Shown piece after piece: positions 8,397-16,530 of a stretch of DNA of 64,000 bases. Source of the DNA: CADCTB01 sp963768975 (GTDB lineage Bacteria > Actinomycetota > Acidimicrobiia > Acidimicrobiales > AC-14); the NCBI GenBank assembly GCA_963768975.1, contig CAVYKB010000009.1, positions 62,001 to 126,000 on the forward strand. The letters run 5' to 3'. Under the pieces are notes generated by a model. That model searched no databases, had not been told where the DNA came from, and worked only from the letters and a program-made list of their open reading frames with translations. How positions within the stretch are numbered: the stretch's first letter is position 1; each line of letters opens with the position of its first letter. Made by a program: the position numbers and the translations under genes.

Positions 8397-9680
8397 ATGC
8401 TCGACCCCAGGCGGCTGCGGACCGATCTCGACGCGGTGAAGGCCGGTTTGACCCGGAGGGGGCTCGACCTGGCTGAGATCGAACGGGCCGCCGAGCTGGA
8501 GGCCCAGGAGCGGGCGCTCAAGGCCAGGGTCGAAGGGATGCGGGCCCAGATCAGGACCCTCTCCAAGGAGGTGGGGCAGGCCCGCAAGGCCGGCGACATC
8601 GCCACCGCCGAGGCCAAGGCCGACCAGAGCCGGGCGCTCGGCGAGCAGGAGCGCAAGGCGGAGGCGGAGGCGGTCAGCGCCGGCGCCGACCTGCGGGAGA
8701 TCCTCCTGCGCACGCCGAACCTGCCCTCAGACGACTGCCCCGACGGCGCCAACGAGGCCGACAACGTGGTGCTCCGGGTGGAGGGCTACGACGCCAGCAC
8801 GTACGGCGAACACCAGCGGGTGCCCCACTGGGAAGTCGGCGCCGCCCTCGGCGTCCTCGACCTGGAGCGGGGGGCGAAGCTGTCGGGCTCAATGTTCCCG
8901 GTCTTCCGCATGGCCGGCGCCACCCTGGTTCGCGCCTTGTGCCAGCTGGCGCTGGACCGCAACGCGGATGCCTATGAGGAGATCCGCCCACCCAGTCTGG
9001 TCCGCACCGACACCATGGTGTCCACCGGCCACCTGCCCAAGTTCGCCGATGAGGGCTACCACCTCGAGCGGGACGATCTGTGGGCCATCCCCACCGCCGA
9101 GGTGCCCCTCACCTCCCTCGCCCGCGACGAGATCCTCGACGAGGCCAGGCTGCCGATGAAGGTGATGGCCTCTACCCCGTGCTTCCGCCGCGAGGCCGGC
9201 GCTGCCGGCCGCGACACCCGCGGCCTGCTGCGGGTCCACGAGTTCGACAAGGTTGAGCTGCTCGCGTACGCCACGCCGGCCCAGGCCGCCGAGGTGCACG
9301 CCGACATCCTGGCCCGGGCCGAGGGCACGCTGGCCGCGCTGGGGCTGGCCTACCGGGTCGTCGACCTCTGCGCCGGCGACCTCGGCGCCTCCTCGGCCCG
9401 CACGTTCGACATCGAGGTCTACGCCCCCGGGTGCGACATGTGGCTGGAGGCCTCCTCTGTCTCGTGGTTCAGCGACTACCAGGCCCGCCGAGCCAACATC
9501 CGCTACCGGCCGGCCCAGGGTGGAGGCACGGTGATCGTCCACACCCTCAACGGCTCGGGCCTGGCCGTGCCCCGGGTCTGGGCCGCGGTGGTGGAGACCC
9601 ACCGCCAGCCCGACGGCAGCGTGGCCCTTCCCGAGTGTCTGTGGCCCTACTTCCGGGGTGCCCGTAGCATCGGCGCATGA
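8397..9680 (+). CDS. serS: Seryl-tRNA synthetase
   Basis: A 427-residue class II aminoacyl-tRNA synthetase that charges tRNA-Ser in the cytoplasm. The N-terminal 110 residues are a charged helical hairpin (coiled-coil tRNA-binding arm). Motif 2 is visible as CFRREAGAAGRDTRGLLRVH and motif 3 as GSGLAVPRVWAAVVETHR. The TAEV residues that help bind serine are in IPTAEVPLTSLARDE. Length and order match the bacterial family. The reading frame extends upstream but the protein clearly begins at MLDPRRLRTDLDAVKAGL. The 48-residue gene that follows overlaps its stop. Confidence 0.97.
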   Translation: MLDPRRLRTDLDAVKAGLTRRGLDLAEIERAAELEAQERALKARVEGMRAQIRTLSKEVGQARKAGDIATAEAKADQSRALGEQERKAEAEAVSAGADLREILLRTPNLPSDDCPDGANEADNVVLRVEGYDASTYGEHQRVPHWEVGAALGVLDLERGAKLSGSMFPVFRMAGATLVRALCQLALDRNADAYEEIRPPSLVRTDTMVSTGHLPKFADEGYHLERDDLWAIPTAEVPLTSLARDEILDEARLPMKVMASTPCFRREAGAAGRDTRGLLRVHEFDKVELLAYATPAQAAEVHADILARAEGTLAALGLAYRVVDLCAGDLGASSARTFDIEVYAPGCDMWLEASSVSWFSDYQARRANIRYRPAQGGGTVIVHTLNGSGLAVPRVWAAVVETHRQPDGSVALPECLWPYFRGARSIGA

Positions 9681-9823
9681 GTACCGCTCAGGTGATCTTT
9701 GCGATCGCGCTGGGCACGATCACGCTCGTCATCACCGGCTTCGCCGTCTATGTCGCCGGCTCCACCATGTGGGGCGACCGCTGGTACCGCCGGCGCCGGC
9801 CGGACGACTCGGTGAGCCGGTGA
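9677..9823 (+). CDS. 48-residue single-span membrane protein coupled to serS
   Basis: A very short gene: the ATG at 9677 overlaps the serS stop (ATGA), suggesting translational coupling. The product begins MSTAQVIFAIALGTITLVIT, continues with the rest of one hydrophobic helix, and ends with a WGDRWYRRRRPDDSVSR tail, predicting a small inner-membrane protein with a basic cytoplasmic end. No function is recognised. Hydrophobicity, start overlap and a clean stop support it; conservation cannot be checked here. The next gene, sdhC, follows after an intergenic repeat. Confidence 0.55.
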   Translation: MSTAQVIFAIALGTITLVITGFAVYVAGSTMWGDRWYRRRRPDDSVSR

Positions 9824-9828
9824 GCGAG

Positions 9829-9915
9829 CACGCCGGCCGTCCGTGCCGGCCCTGCCGGAGCGTCGCAAAGGCCTTTGCCGGCGCGGACCTGAGGGCCGGC
9901 GAGCGCAGCGACCAG
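9829..9915 (+). repeat. Intergenic repeat, copy A
   Basis: About 88 bases here are roughly 87% identical to the reverse complement of 25933-26020. Shared blocks include GCCGGCCCTGCCGGAGCG and GAGGGCCGGCG-GCGCAGCGACCA. Both copies are in short gaps between genes and contain internal GCCGG/CCGGC palindromes. It resembles REP-like dispersed elements. This copy fills the gap between the small serS-linked gene and sdhC. Confidence 0.65.
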
Positions 9916-9923
9916 AGGGCACT

Positions 9924-10298
9924 GTGACCACGAGCACCCGGTACAAGGGGAAGGCGGGCCAGTGGGCCTTCCTGGGCCACCGGATCAGCGGGTTCCTGGT
10001 GTTCCTGTTCCTGCTGCTCCACATCGTCGACGTGTCGCTGCTGCGCTGGCCCGACACCTACGACCAGGTCCACCGCCTCTACGGCAATGTGCTCCTGCGC
10101 CTGTTCGAGGTCGGCCTGCTCTTCGCCCTGCTCTTCCACAGCTTCAACGGACTGCGGATCGTCGCCGTCGACTTCTTCCCCGAGGCGGTGCGCAACCAGC
10201 GCCGGCTCCTGCAGGCCGTCGTGGCCCTCACGGTGGTCATCGGCGTCCCTGGCGGCGTCGTCATCATGTGGCCCTTCATCGACGGGCGCATCCTGTGA
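9924..10298 (+). CDS. sdhC: Succinate dehydrogenase cytochrome b556 subunit
   Basis: A 124-residue membrane subunit of complex II that anchors the enzyme, binds haem b and passes electrons to quinone. It has three hydrophobic segments and the family signature HRISGFLVFLFLLLHIVDVS, whose second His is the usual haem ligand. A second conserved stretch is LLFHSFNGLRIVAVDF. The GTG start at 9924 gives the expected N-terminus (MTTSTRYKGKAG). It overlaps sdhD by 4 nt. The catalytic sdhA and sdhB genes are not next to it, which is unusual. Confidence 0.9.
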   Translation: MTTSTRYKGKAGQWAFLGHRISGFLVFLFLLLHIVDVSLLRWPDTYDQVHRLYGNVLLRLFEVGLLFALLFHSFNGLRIVAVDFFPEAVRNQRRLLQAVVALTVVIGVPGGVVIMWPFIDGRIL

Positions 10299-10675
10299 CC
10301 GCTCTGAAGGCTCCCCCGCGCCGCAGGCCCAGCCGCGAAGCTCGGTCGTGGGCCTACATGCGCCTGTCGGGCCTGCTCCTCTTGTTCTTCGCCCTCGTGC
10401 ATTTCTCCATCACCCACATCGTCAACGACGTGGTCGAGACCGACTACGACTTCGTCGCCGAGCGCTGGCACAACCCGGCGTGGCGGGTGTTCGACTGGAT
10501 GCTCCTGGTCCTCGCCCTGAGCCACGGGGTCAACGGGTTGCGCTGGATCGTCGACGACTACGTGCGCGACCCGGGCCGGCGGAAGGCGGTCAAGGGCCTG
10601 CTCTACGGGCTCACCGGAGTCCTGGTCATCGTGGGGACGCTGACGATCCTGGCCTTCCCGTCCCGCCCTCGATAG
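10295..10675 (+). CDS. sdhD: Succinate dehydrogenase hydrophobic membrane anchor subunit
   Basis: A 126-residue partner of SdhC with three membrane helices. RLSGLLLLFFALVHFSITHI carries the likely haem His, and ALSHGVNGLRWIVDDYV is the family signature. The GTG start at 10295 sits in the stop of sdhC. The following gene is an unrelated secreted metalloprotease, so the flavoprotein and iron-sulfur subunits must be encoded elsewhere. Confidence 0.9.
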   Translation: MTALKAPPRRRPSREARSWAYMRLSGLLLLFFALVHFSITHIVNDVVETDYDFVAERWHNPAWRVFDWMLLVLALSHGVNGLRWIVDDYVRDPGRRKAVKGLLYGLTGVLVIVGTLTILAFPSRPR

Positions 10676-10704
10676 GCGCGCCGGCGACGTTACCGTTGGC
10701 CCCG

Positions 10705-12108
10705 ATGGACGACGACCTCGACGCGCCGCCGCCGAAGTCGAAGTGGGACGACAGCACCAAGACCATGCTGGGCGTCCTCATCGCCCTCGCCATTGTCCTG
10801 ATCGTCGCAGGCATCGGGATCGCAGTGATCCGCGACACCAGTGAGTCCGTCCGAGACGCCATCGCCACGACGACCACCGTGGCGCCGGCCGGTGGGACGG
10901 CCACGACCTCGGCGGCGGCGCCGGCCAGCGACCTTACGCCGGCGCAATCGAGGCTCGTCGAGGAGGTGAAGGCTCAGGTGGCCGACATCCGGGGGCTGCC
11001 GTGGAAGGCGACGCTGCCGGTCCGGGTCGTCTCCAAGGACGTCCTGGCTCAGCGGGTGCGCGAGCTCAACGCCAAGGAGATCGCCAAGAGCCGCGACGAG
11101 CTCACCGCGGACGAGTCCGTGCTCAAGCTGCTCCAGCTGATCGGCAAGGACGTCAACTACTCGGAGACGCTCGACGCCCTCCTGGCCGGCGGCGTGCTCG
11201 GCTACTACGACGACGAGGCCAAGGAGCTCTTTGTCGGCAGCGGGGGTAGCGACGGTCTCGACCCGGCCACCAGGGCCACCCTCGCCCACGAGCTCACCCA
11301 CGCCCTGACCGACCAGCACTTCGATTTCGGCACCAAGAGCCAAGCCCTTGACGACCAGAACAAGACGGAGGAGGGCGCCGCCTTCAGCGCCCTCATCGAG
11401 GGTGACGCCGAGCTGACTTCCGCACTCTGGCAGGAGCGCCACCTCAGTGCCCGTGAGCGCCAGCAGGCCGCTGCCAGCGGCGCCACGCCGGAGGCCATCG
11501 CCGCCTATGCCAGGGCCCCCCGGTACCTGCTGGAGTCGCTGTTCTTCCCCTACCAGGAGGGCCTGACGTTCGCCCAGGCCCGCCACCGGGCCGGCGGGTT
11601 TGCCGAGGTCGACAAGGCCTACCGGAACCCGCCGACTTCCACCGAGCACATCCTCCACCCCGAGACCTACGCCTCTGGGCAGGCCTGGTCGCCGCCGGCG
11701 GTGCCCGACCTGGCCGCAGCCACCGGCTGTGGCGCAGTCGACGCCGGCACCCTTGGCGAGTTCGACATGGTCCAGATGCTCTCGGCCGAGATCACCCGCA
11801 CCGACGCCAGCAAAGCCGCCGCCGGCTGGAACGGCGACGCCTACCGCGCCGTGCGCTGCGGCACGGCGGTGGGGTTGGCCGACCGGTGGGTGGCGGACAA
11901 CCCCGCCGAGGCCACCCAGCTCGCCGACGCCCTGCTGCGGTGGGCCCGGGGCTGGTCGGGCTCCACCCGGGCGGCCGACGCCGAGGGTCGGGTGACCGGC
12001 CCGGACGGGAGCGCCCGGGTCGTCCGCAGCGGGGCCCGGGTCGACCTCGTCCTGGCCGACAACCTGGAGACGGCCGACCGGCTGGCCCGGGTGTTCCTGG
12101 CCCCCTGA
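10705..12108 (+). CDS. Membrane-anchored zinc metallopeptidase of gluzincin type
   Basis: A 467-residue protein with a cytoplasmic acidic start, one membrane helix (about residues 22-46), a Thr/Ala-rich linker, and an external catalytic domain. The zinc motif is HELTH at residues 195-199 (TLAHELTHALTDQHFDF). A likely third ligand is Glu232 or Glu236 in ALIEGDAEL, the HExxH...E arrangement of gluzincins. Similar proteins occur in many actinobacteria with unknown substrates. The ATG at 10705 is 29 bases after sdhD, so it may be read from the same transcript. The next gene is convergent. Confidence 0.75.
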   Translation: MDDDLDAPPPKSKWDDSTKTMLGVLIALAIVLIVAGIGIAVIRDTSESVRDAIATTTTVAPAGGTATTSAAAPASDLTPAQSRLVEEVKAQVADIRGLPWKATLPVRVVSKDVLAQRVRELNAKEIAKSRDELTADESVLKLLQLIGKDVNYSETLDALLAGGVLGYYDDEAKELFVGSGGSDGLDPATRATLAHELTHALTDQHFDFGTKSQALDDQNKTEEGAAFSALIEGDAELTSALWQERHLSARERQQAAASGATPEAIAAYARAPRYLLESLFFPYQEGLTFAQARHRAGGFAEVDKAYRNPPTSTEHILHPETYASGQAWSPPAVPDLAAATGCGAVDAGTLGEFDMVQMLSAEITRTDASKAAAGWNGDAYRAVRCGTAVGLADRWVADNPAEATQLADALLRWARGWSGSTRAADAEGRVTGPDGSARVVRSGARVDLVLADNLETADRLARVFLAP

Positions 12109-12191
12109 GCTCCGGGCGATCGGCACCCGACGAACTCGATCCATGGCGGCGACGACCGGTCGCGCTCGGAGGTTCCGTTGTCGACGCAGCG

Positions 12192-13427
12192 CTACGCGTG
12201 GCGGCGGACCCGTTCGGCCCCCGGCACCGGCACCGTGCTGCCCGACCGGGCGTGGGCGCCGACCAGCCGGGGCACGAGGACCAGCGCGGTGAGGAACACC
12301 GCGCCGCCCAGGTACGGCAGAAGGTCGAGGAACTGTGTCCAGAACGTCGCCCGTCCGCCGCCTTCGTCCGGGCGTTCCAGCACGAAGACGCCCTGGATGG
12401 CGTCGGTGACCACCACATGCTCGGGGAGCAGGGCCACGCCCACCACGTCGCCGGCGGCGGGGACGAACTGGGCGACCGTCTTGGCCCGGACCTCGGCGAA
12501 GTCGACGACCCGCAGCCCGGCTTCGGTCCAGGCCACGTAGGCGTAGCCGCCGCTGGCCACCAGGCGGCCTGGGCGGCCGGCGCCGGCGTAGCGGAGCGGG
12601 GCCTCCTCGACGGGGGGTTCGCCCGGCTCGAGTTTCAGCACCCGCAACCCGGGCTCCCCCGGCGGGCAGCTGCCGTCCTCGGCGACGACGGCGATCGTGC
12701 GGTTGCCGAGAGGCAGGACGGCGACATGACCGCCGGCGCCCTCCGCCGGGCCAGTGACGAGCGGCTGGGACGGCTCGATCAGGTCGAAGGCGTACACGCC
12801 GCCGGCCGTCACCGCCACGGCCCGCTCTCCGTCCTCGTACAGCTGGGCGGTCGAGAGGCCGCAGCCTGTGGCCGCCGGCGCCGCCCAGGTGGCGTACTCG
12901 AAGGGCGACCGGGGGTCGCTCAGGTCGTCGATCGCCACCGCTGATCCGGTGGCCCGCACGGCCAGGACTCGCTTGTCGGGTCGCTGGGCGACGGAGACAG
13001 TGTTGCCCCCCTCGCGCTGGCCGATCGACCGGGGCTGCGCCGGCTCCGTGATGTCGTAGTGGCTCACGCTGGTGGGGGCGCCGCCGGCGCAGGGCGCAAG
13101 GGCGATCGTCAGCAGGTCGCCGGTGAACGTCTCGGAGAGGACGGCGACGGAGTCGAGGTCGATCGCCGTAGCGCCCACCGGCAGGGAGATCGCCGCCACC
13201 GCCTTCACCTTGGCGGGATCCTTGGCGTTGAGGACGTGGACGGAGGCCCCGCACCCCTCGACGGCGACGACCACGGTGGTGCCGATCACCGTGACATCTC
13301 CATAGGCGCCGGCGTCGCCGAGCTCCCAACGGCCGACGACCTTGAGGTTGGCCTCGATCACGTCGGCCGGCGCGCCGGCACCGAGGAGGAGGACCGCTGC
13401 CACCGCCGTCAGCCAGCGTCCGCGCAT
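12192..13427 (-). CDS. Secreted LVIVD-repeat beta-propeller protein
   Basis: A 411-residue exported protein. It has a signal peptide at residues 1-22, repeated blocks of the LVIVD type (for example VHVLNAKDPAKVKAVAAI, HYDITEPAQPRSIGQ, YAFDLIEPSQPLVTG and GLRVVDFAEVRAKTVAQF), a membrane helix near residues 373-392 and a short basic tail. LVIVD repeats fold as beta-propeller blades in surface proteins of unknown role. About five blades can be recognised. It is monocistronic and convergent with the metallopeptidase gene. No catalytic residues are evident. Confidence 0.7.
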   Translation of the reverse strand: MRGRWLTAVAAVLLLGAGAPADVIEANLKVVGRWELGDAGAYGDVTVIGTTVVVAVEGCGASVHVLNAKDPAKVKAVAAISLPVGATAIDLDSVAVLSETFTGDLLTIALAPCAGGAPTSVSHYDITEPAQPRSIGQREGGNTVSVAQRPDKRVLAVRATGSAVAIDDLSDPRSPFEYATWAAPAATGCGLSTAQLYEDGERAVAVTAGGVYAFDLIEPSQPLVTGPAEGAGGHVAVLPLGNRTIAVVAEDGSCPPGEPGLRVLKLEPGEPPVEEAPLRYAGAGRPGRLVASGGYAYVAWTEAGLRVVDFAEVRAKTVAQFVPAAGDVVGVALLPEHVVVTDAIQGVFVLERPDEGGGRATFWTQFLDLLPYLGGAVFLTALVLVPRLVGAHARSGSTVPVPGAERVRRHA

Positions 13428-13639
13428 GGGCGCGACCGTATTCGCTCGGCGTGGTCGTCACTGTGGTGGAGGTGGCCAGGCGGGGGACGACCACCGCCGG
13501 CGGCCTGACCAGAGAGGTGACGTCCGGTTGTCCGGCATCCGGGCCCGGCCCGGGTCAGGCGGCGGCCGTCTGCCGGCGGGGAAAGACGTTGATGACGTGC
13601 GCCCCGTTGGCATCCCGGCTGGAGGGCTATGGTCGCCCC

Positions 13640-14029
13640 ATGGCTGACACCGACGGCAAGGAACTGGTCACCCGGTATCTCGAGGAGGCGTGGAACAACG
13701 GCAACATCGACGTCCTCGACGAGCTGTTCACCCCCGAGCTGGCGGCCCGGCTCAAGCCCCTCATCGGCGCCTTCCGGGCCGGCTTCCCCGACTGGCACTG
13801 CGTGATCGACGACTTCGTCGTCCAGGACGACAAGGTGGTCAACCGCTGGACGGGCAAGGCCACCCACACCGGGAACTTCTTCGGCATCCCGGCCACGGGC
13901 AAGCCGGTCACGGTCGAGGGCATCACCATCCACCAGATCGCCGACGGCCGCATCGTCAACGACTGGAGCCAGAGCGACCAGCTGGCGCTCATGCAGCAGC
14001 TCGGCGTGGCCCCAGGTCCCCAGGGCTAG
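13640..14029 (+). CDS. SnoaL-like ester cyclase family protein
   Basis: A 129-residue protein of the SnoaL/NTF2-like fold. Typical blocks are VTRYLEEAWNNGNIDVLDEL, FPDWHCVIDDFVVQDDKVV and WTGKATHTGNFFGIPATGKP, ending in a WSQSDQLALMQQLG region. Members with this pattern are called predicted ester cyclases, but most have no known substrate. The ATG at 13640 opens a separate unit after a 212-base gap in which I see no gene. It is convergent with the zinc-ribbon protein gene. Confidence 0.75.
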   Translation: MADTDGKELVTRYLEEAWNNGNIDVLDELFTPELAARLKPLIGAFRAGFPDWHCVIDDFVVQDDKVVNRWTGKATHTGNFFGIPATGKPVTVEGITIHQIADGRIVNDWSQSDQLALMQQLGVAPGPQG

Positions 14030-14054
14030 CCGCTAGCGCTTCGCGGGCGGTCCT

Positions 14055-14384
14055 TCAGCCGCCGAGGACGCCCAGGTGGACCAGAACCTCGGCGTCGTCG
14101 GGGCCGGCCTCCGGGCCGTAGCCGAGCACCGCGGTGCCCGCTGTCGCGCACTTCGGGCACGTGAGGCCAACCACGGCCAGCATGTCGGCCGGATCGGAGG
14201 CACCCTCGGTGCGGCGCATGGCGCCCAAGGAGAAGTCGGCGGCCGCACTCGTCTCCCGGCAGGTCAAACACTGCAGCATGCCGCCGTCGCGGGCCGCCAT
14301 CTGGCCCTTGAAGCCGGCGGCCTCCAGCGTGGCGATGATCTCCGTGAGGGTAGCGCCGTACTTTGGAGCCGACGGCTGGCTCAA
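14055..14384 (-). CDS. Small zinc-ribbon protein coupled to topoisomerase IB
   Basis: A 109-residue protein with two CxxC pairs, CLTC and CPKC, about 40 residues apart, predicting one structural zinc site. No known enzymatic domain is visible. The first 30 residues (TLTEIIATLEAAGFKGQMAA) look helical. The start is inferred as the TTG at 14384, which overlaps the stop of the topoisomerase gene (TTGA); this gives MSQPSAPKYGATL. Coupling suggests a role near topoisomerase or nucleic acid, but that is only context. Confidence 0.6.
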   Translation of the reverse strand: MSQPSAPKYGATLTEIIATLEAAGFKGQMAARDGGMLQCLTCRETSAAADFSLGAMRRTEGASDPADMLAVVGLTCPKCATAGTAVLGYGPEAGPDDAEVLVHLGVLGG

Positions 14385-15490
14385 CTGGCCACTCCCATAT
14401 CGACCGTCTGTACCCGTAGCGTCACGATGTCCTCCAGCAGGTCGAGGACGGCTTCCTCGATGGGGCCCTGAGTTAAGAGCGTACCTGCCTCGGCCGCCTC
14501 GGCAGGGGCACCGACGAGGGCCTGCTCCAGTGCCGGGGCGATCGTGGCGCCTCCGAGGTAGCGGTCGACGATCCGGGGGTCGACGTAGGAGGAACGGCAC
14601 ACCGCCGGCGTGTTGCCGAGATAGTGCGCCACCTCCTTCATGGCCCGGGCCACCGCCCGCTTCCGGGCGGTGGGGCTGGCCGCGCCGGTCGACACGGCGA
14701 GGGCGACGGCGGCCAGGACGGTGGCGTTCCACGTGCGGAAGTCCTTGGCGGTGAAATCCCCGCCGGTGACCTCCTTGATGTAGGCGTTGATGTCGGCCGA
14801 CCGGACGTCGACCCACTCCGCGCCCCGCTTCCACGCCAGCAGCTCCGGCTTGCCGCCCCGCCGGCGCTTGAGGGCCTCGACGACCTCGTAGACGTCGGGG
14901 TCGACCACCGACTGGATGCGGCGCTTGCTCCCCTTGGCCATGTAGTCGAAGTTCACCGTGCTCGGCGGGTCCAGCTTCACGTGGCGCTTGTGCATCGTGG
15001 CCAGGCCGAAGGTCTGGTTCTCCTCGGCGTATCCCTCGGTGCCGATGCGGAAGAACCCGAGGTCGAGCAGCCGGGCCGCACAGGCCAGCACCCGCTCCCT
15101 GCTCAGGCCGTCCTCGGCCAGGTGCTGGCCTGCGGCGTGGCGCAGCTTGGGGAGGGCACGGGCGAACCCCAGCATGTGGTCGAACTTCTCCCGGTCCCGG
15201 CGCTCGCGCCACACGTCGTGGTAGCGGTACTGGCGCCGGCCCCGGGTGTCGACGCCGGTGGCCTGGATGTGACCGCGGGGGTCGACGCAGATCCACACGT
15301 CGGTCCACGCCGGCGGGAGGACGAGCGCCTTCACCCGGTCGAGGACCGCGGGATCGGTGATGCGGGAGCCGGTGGCGTCGAGGTAGACGAAGCCCCGCCC
15401 CACTCTGCGCCGGCGGATGCCGGGTGCGGAGCAGTCGACCTTTCGCAGTCGGCGGCCCGAGCGGCCGTCTGAGCGGGGTGAAGGAGCCAC
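14381..15490 (-). CDS. DNA topoisomerase IB
   Basis: A 369-residue type IB topoisomerase of the small bacterial class, which relaxes supercoils through a 3'-phosphotyrosine intermediate. Visible family blocks are QYRYHDVWRERRDREKFDHM, FFRIGTEGYAEENQTFGLAT, GSKRRIQSVVDPDVYEVVEA and TAKDFRTWNATVLAA. The catalytic Tyr is in CRSSYVDPRIVDRY near the C-terminus. I take the GTG at 15490; the frame is open further upstream, but that stretch is basic and low in complexity. It overlaps the zinc-ribbon gene by 4 nt and diverges from a small Pro-rich gene. Confidence 0.88.
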   Translation of the reverse strand: MAPSPRSDGRSGRRLRKVDCSAPGIRRRRVGRGFVYLDATGSRITDPAVLDRVKALVLPPAWTDVWICVDPRGHIQATGVDTRGRRQYRYHDVWRERRDREKFDHMLGFARALPKLRHAAGQHLAEDGLSRERVLACAARLLDLGFFRIGTEGYAEENQTFGLATMHKRHVKLDPPSTVNFDYMAKGSKRRIQSVVDPDVYEVVEALKRRRGGKPELLAWKRGAEWVDVRSADINAYIKEVTGGDFTAKDFRTWNATVLAAVALAVSTGAASPTARKRAVARAMKEVAHYLGNTPAVCRSSYVDPRIVDRYLGGATIAPALEQALVGAPAEAAEAGTLLTQGPIEEAVLDLLEDIVTLRVQTVDMGVAS

Positions 15491-15565
15491 GCTGGCGTTC
15501 TGCCCGGCGGGGCCGGCGGGCAACCCGGCGTTTCCCGACCACCGTTGGCGGGTACCCGCGCGGTT

Positions 15566-15685
15566 ATGTCCCAGCCCGATCCGTACCCGCCGATCGACAC
15601 CCCGCCGGCGCCGCTGCCTGACCCGGAGCCCCTGCCGCACCCGCCGGCGCCCCAGCCGCCGATTCCCGACCCCCAGCCGATCTGA
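15566..15685 (+). CDS. 39-residue proline-rich peptide
   Basis: The ATG at 15566 opens a short frame encoding MSQPDPYPPIDTPPAPLPD and about twenty more residues; 19 of 39 residues are Pro, in a PxP-type repeat. The stop TGA shares its last base with the ATG of the next gene, so the two could be co-translated. Low-complexity frames arise easily in GC-rich DNA. The natural start, tight coupling and lack of any other gene here are the only support. Confidence 0.4.
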   Translation: MSQPDPYPPIDTPPAPLPDPEPLPHPPAPQPPIPDPQPI

Positions 15686-16227
15686 TGGTCCACATCACCG
15701 GACAGAACATCGTTGCCACCTTCTCGGACCTCGAGAAGGCCAATGACGCGGCCCTGAACCTCAGCCAGGCGGGCATCGAGGCCAACGACATCTCCATCCT
15801 CGGTCGCGAGCAGGAGGAGGCGGCCAGCGACCCCGACACCCGGCTGCGGGACATGGAGGCCACCGGCGAGGTGGCCAAGCGGGCCGGCGCCGCCGGCGGG
15901 GCGGGCGCCGCCCTGGGCGCGATCGCCGGCGCCGCCGCGTTCATCATCCCCGGGATCGGACCGGTCATCGGCAGCGGCATCTGGGCCGGCTTGCTGGCCG
16001 GTGGCGTCGCCGGCGGGGTGATCGGCGGCATGGTCGGCGGGATCAGCGGGTTGAGCCTCGAGGAGTTCGACCTCAAGTACCAGGGCGTCCTGCGCGACGG
16101 GAAGGCCATGGTGGCCGTCGCCGTGCACGACGAGGAGAGCGCGCAACGGGCTCGGGAGCTCCTGGAGAAGGATTCGCCCGAAGATATCCATATGATCGAC
16201 GGGAGTGGCGAACGAATCGGCGACTGA
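15685..16227 (+). CDS. General-stress-protein-like protein with YflT-type domain and glycine zipper
   Basis: A 180-residue protein. Residues 1-45 (VATFSDLEKANDAALNLSQA, then DISILGRE) match the start of the heat-induced stress protein YflT/GSP17M family. The middle (about residues 68-125) is very rich in Gly and Ala with small-residue repeats such as GGVAGGVIGGMVGG, which could insert in or lie on membranes. The C-terminal part (VAVAVHDEESAQRARELLEK) looks like a second half of the same alpha/beta fold. The role is probably in stress response, by family analogy only. Confidence 0.65.
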   Translation: MVHITGQNIVATFSDLEKANDAALNLSQAGIEANDISILGREQEEAASDPDTRLRDMEATGEVAKRAGAAGGAGAALGAIAGAAAFIIPGIGPVIGSGIWAGLLAGGVAGGVIGGMVGGISGLSLEEFDLKYQGVLRDGKAMVAVAVHDEESAQRARELLEKDSPEDIHMIDGSGERIGD

Positions 16228-16242
16228 CCCTGGAGGCGGCAA

Positions 16243-16530
16243 ATGAAGTTCCTCGTGATCTGGAACATCGAGATCGGCCGGCTGTCGGGGGATGTGATGA
16301 AGGCGGTGCTGCGCATGCGTGACCACGCTGTCCCCCTCGAGCAGCAGGGCAAGGTCATCGGTCGCTACCACATCGTCGGAAGCCATGGTGGGGCTTGGAT
16401 CTACAACGTCAGCAGCAATGACGAGTTGGAGATGCTGCTGGCCCAGTCGCCCGTCTACAACTTCAGCCACTACAAGGTGTACCCGCTGGCGGACATGACG
16501 TCGCTGCCGGTGGCACCCCCGGCGGAGTAG
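16243..16530 (+). CDS. Muconolactone-isomerase-like / DUF3303-type small protein
   Basis: A 95-residue alpha+beta protein beginning MKFLVIWNIEIGRLSGDVMK, with HIVGSHGGAWIYNVSSNDEL in the middle and a YKVYPLADM end. This resembles the dimeric ferredoxin-like fold of muconolactone delta-isomerase relatives. There is no catechol pathway nearby, so an enzymatic role in that pathway is doubtful. A CTGGAGG site lies before the ATG. It shares one base with the following Rieske gene and seems part of the 15566-17405 operon. Confidence 0.6.
   Translation: MKFLVIWNIEIGRLSGDVMKAVLRMRDHAVPLEQQGKVIGRYHIVGSHGGAWIYNVSSNDELEMLLAQSPVYNFSHYKVYPLADMTSLPVAPPAE

Noticed and set aside
10690..13494. Open minus-strand frame of 934 codons
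   Set aside because: It spans both the metallopeptidase and the LVIVD gene in a different frame and reads as Arg/Gly/Pro-rich noise.
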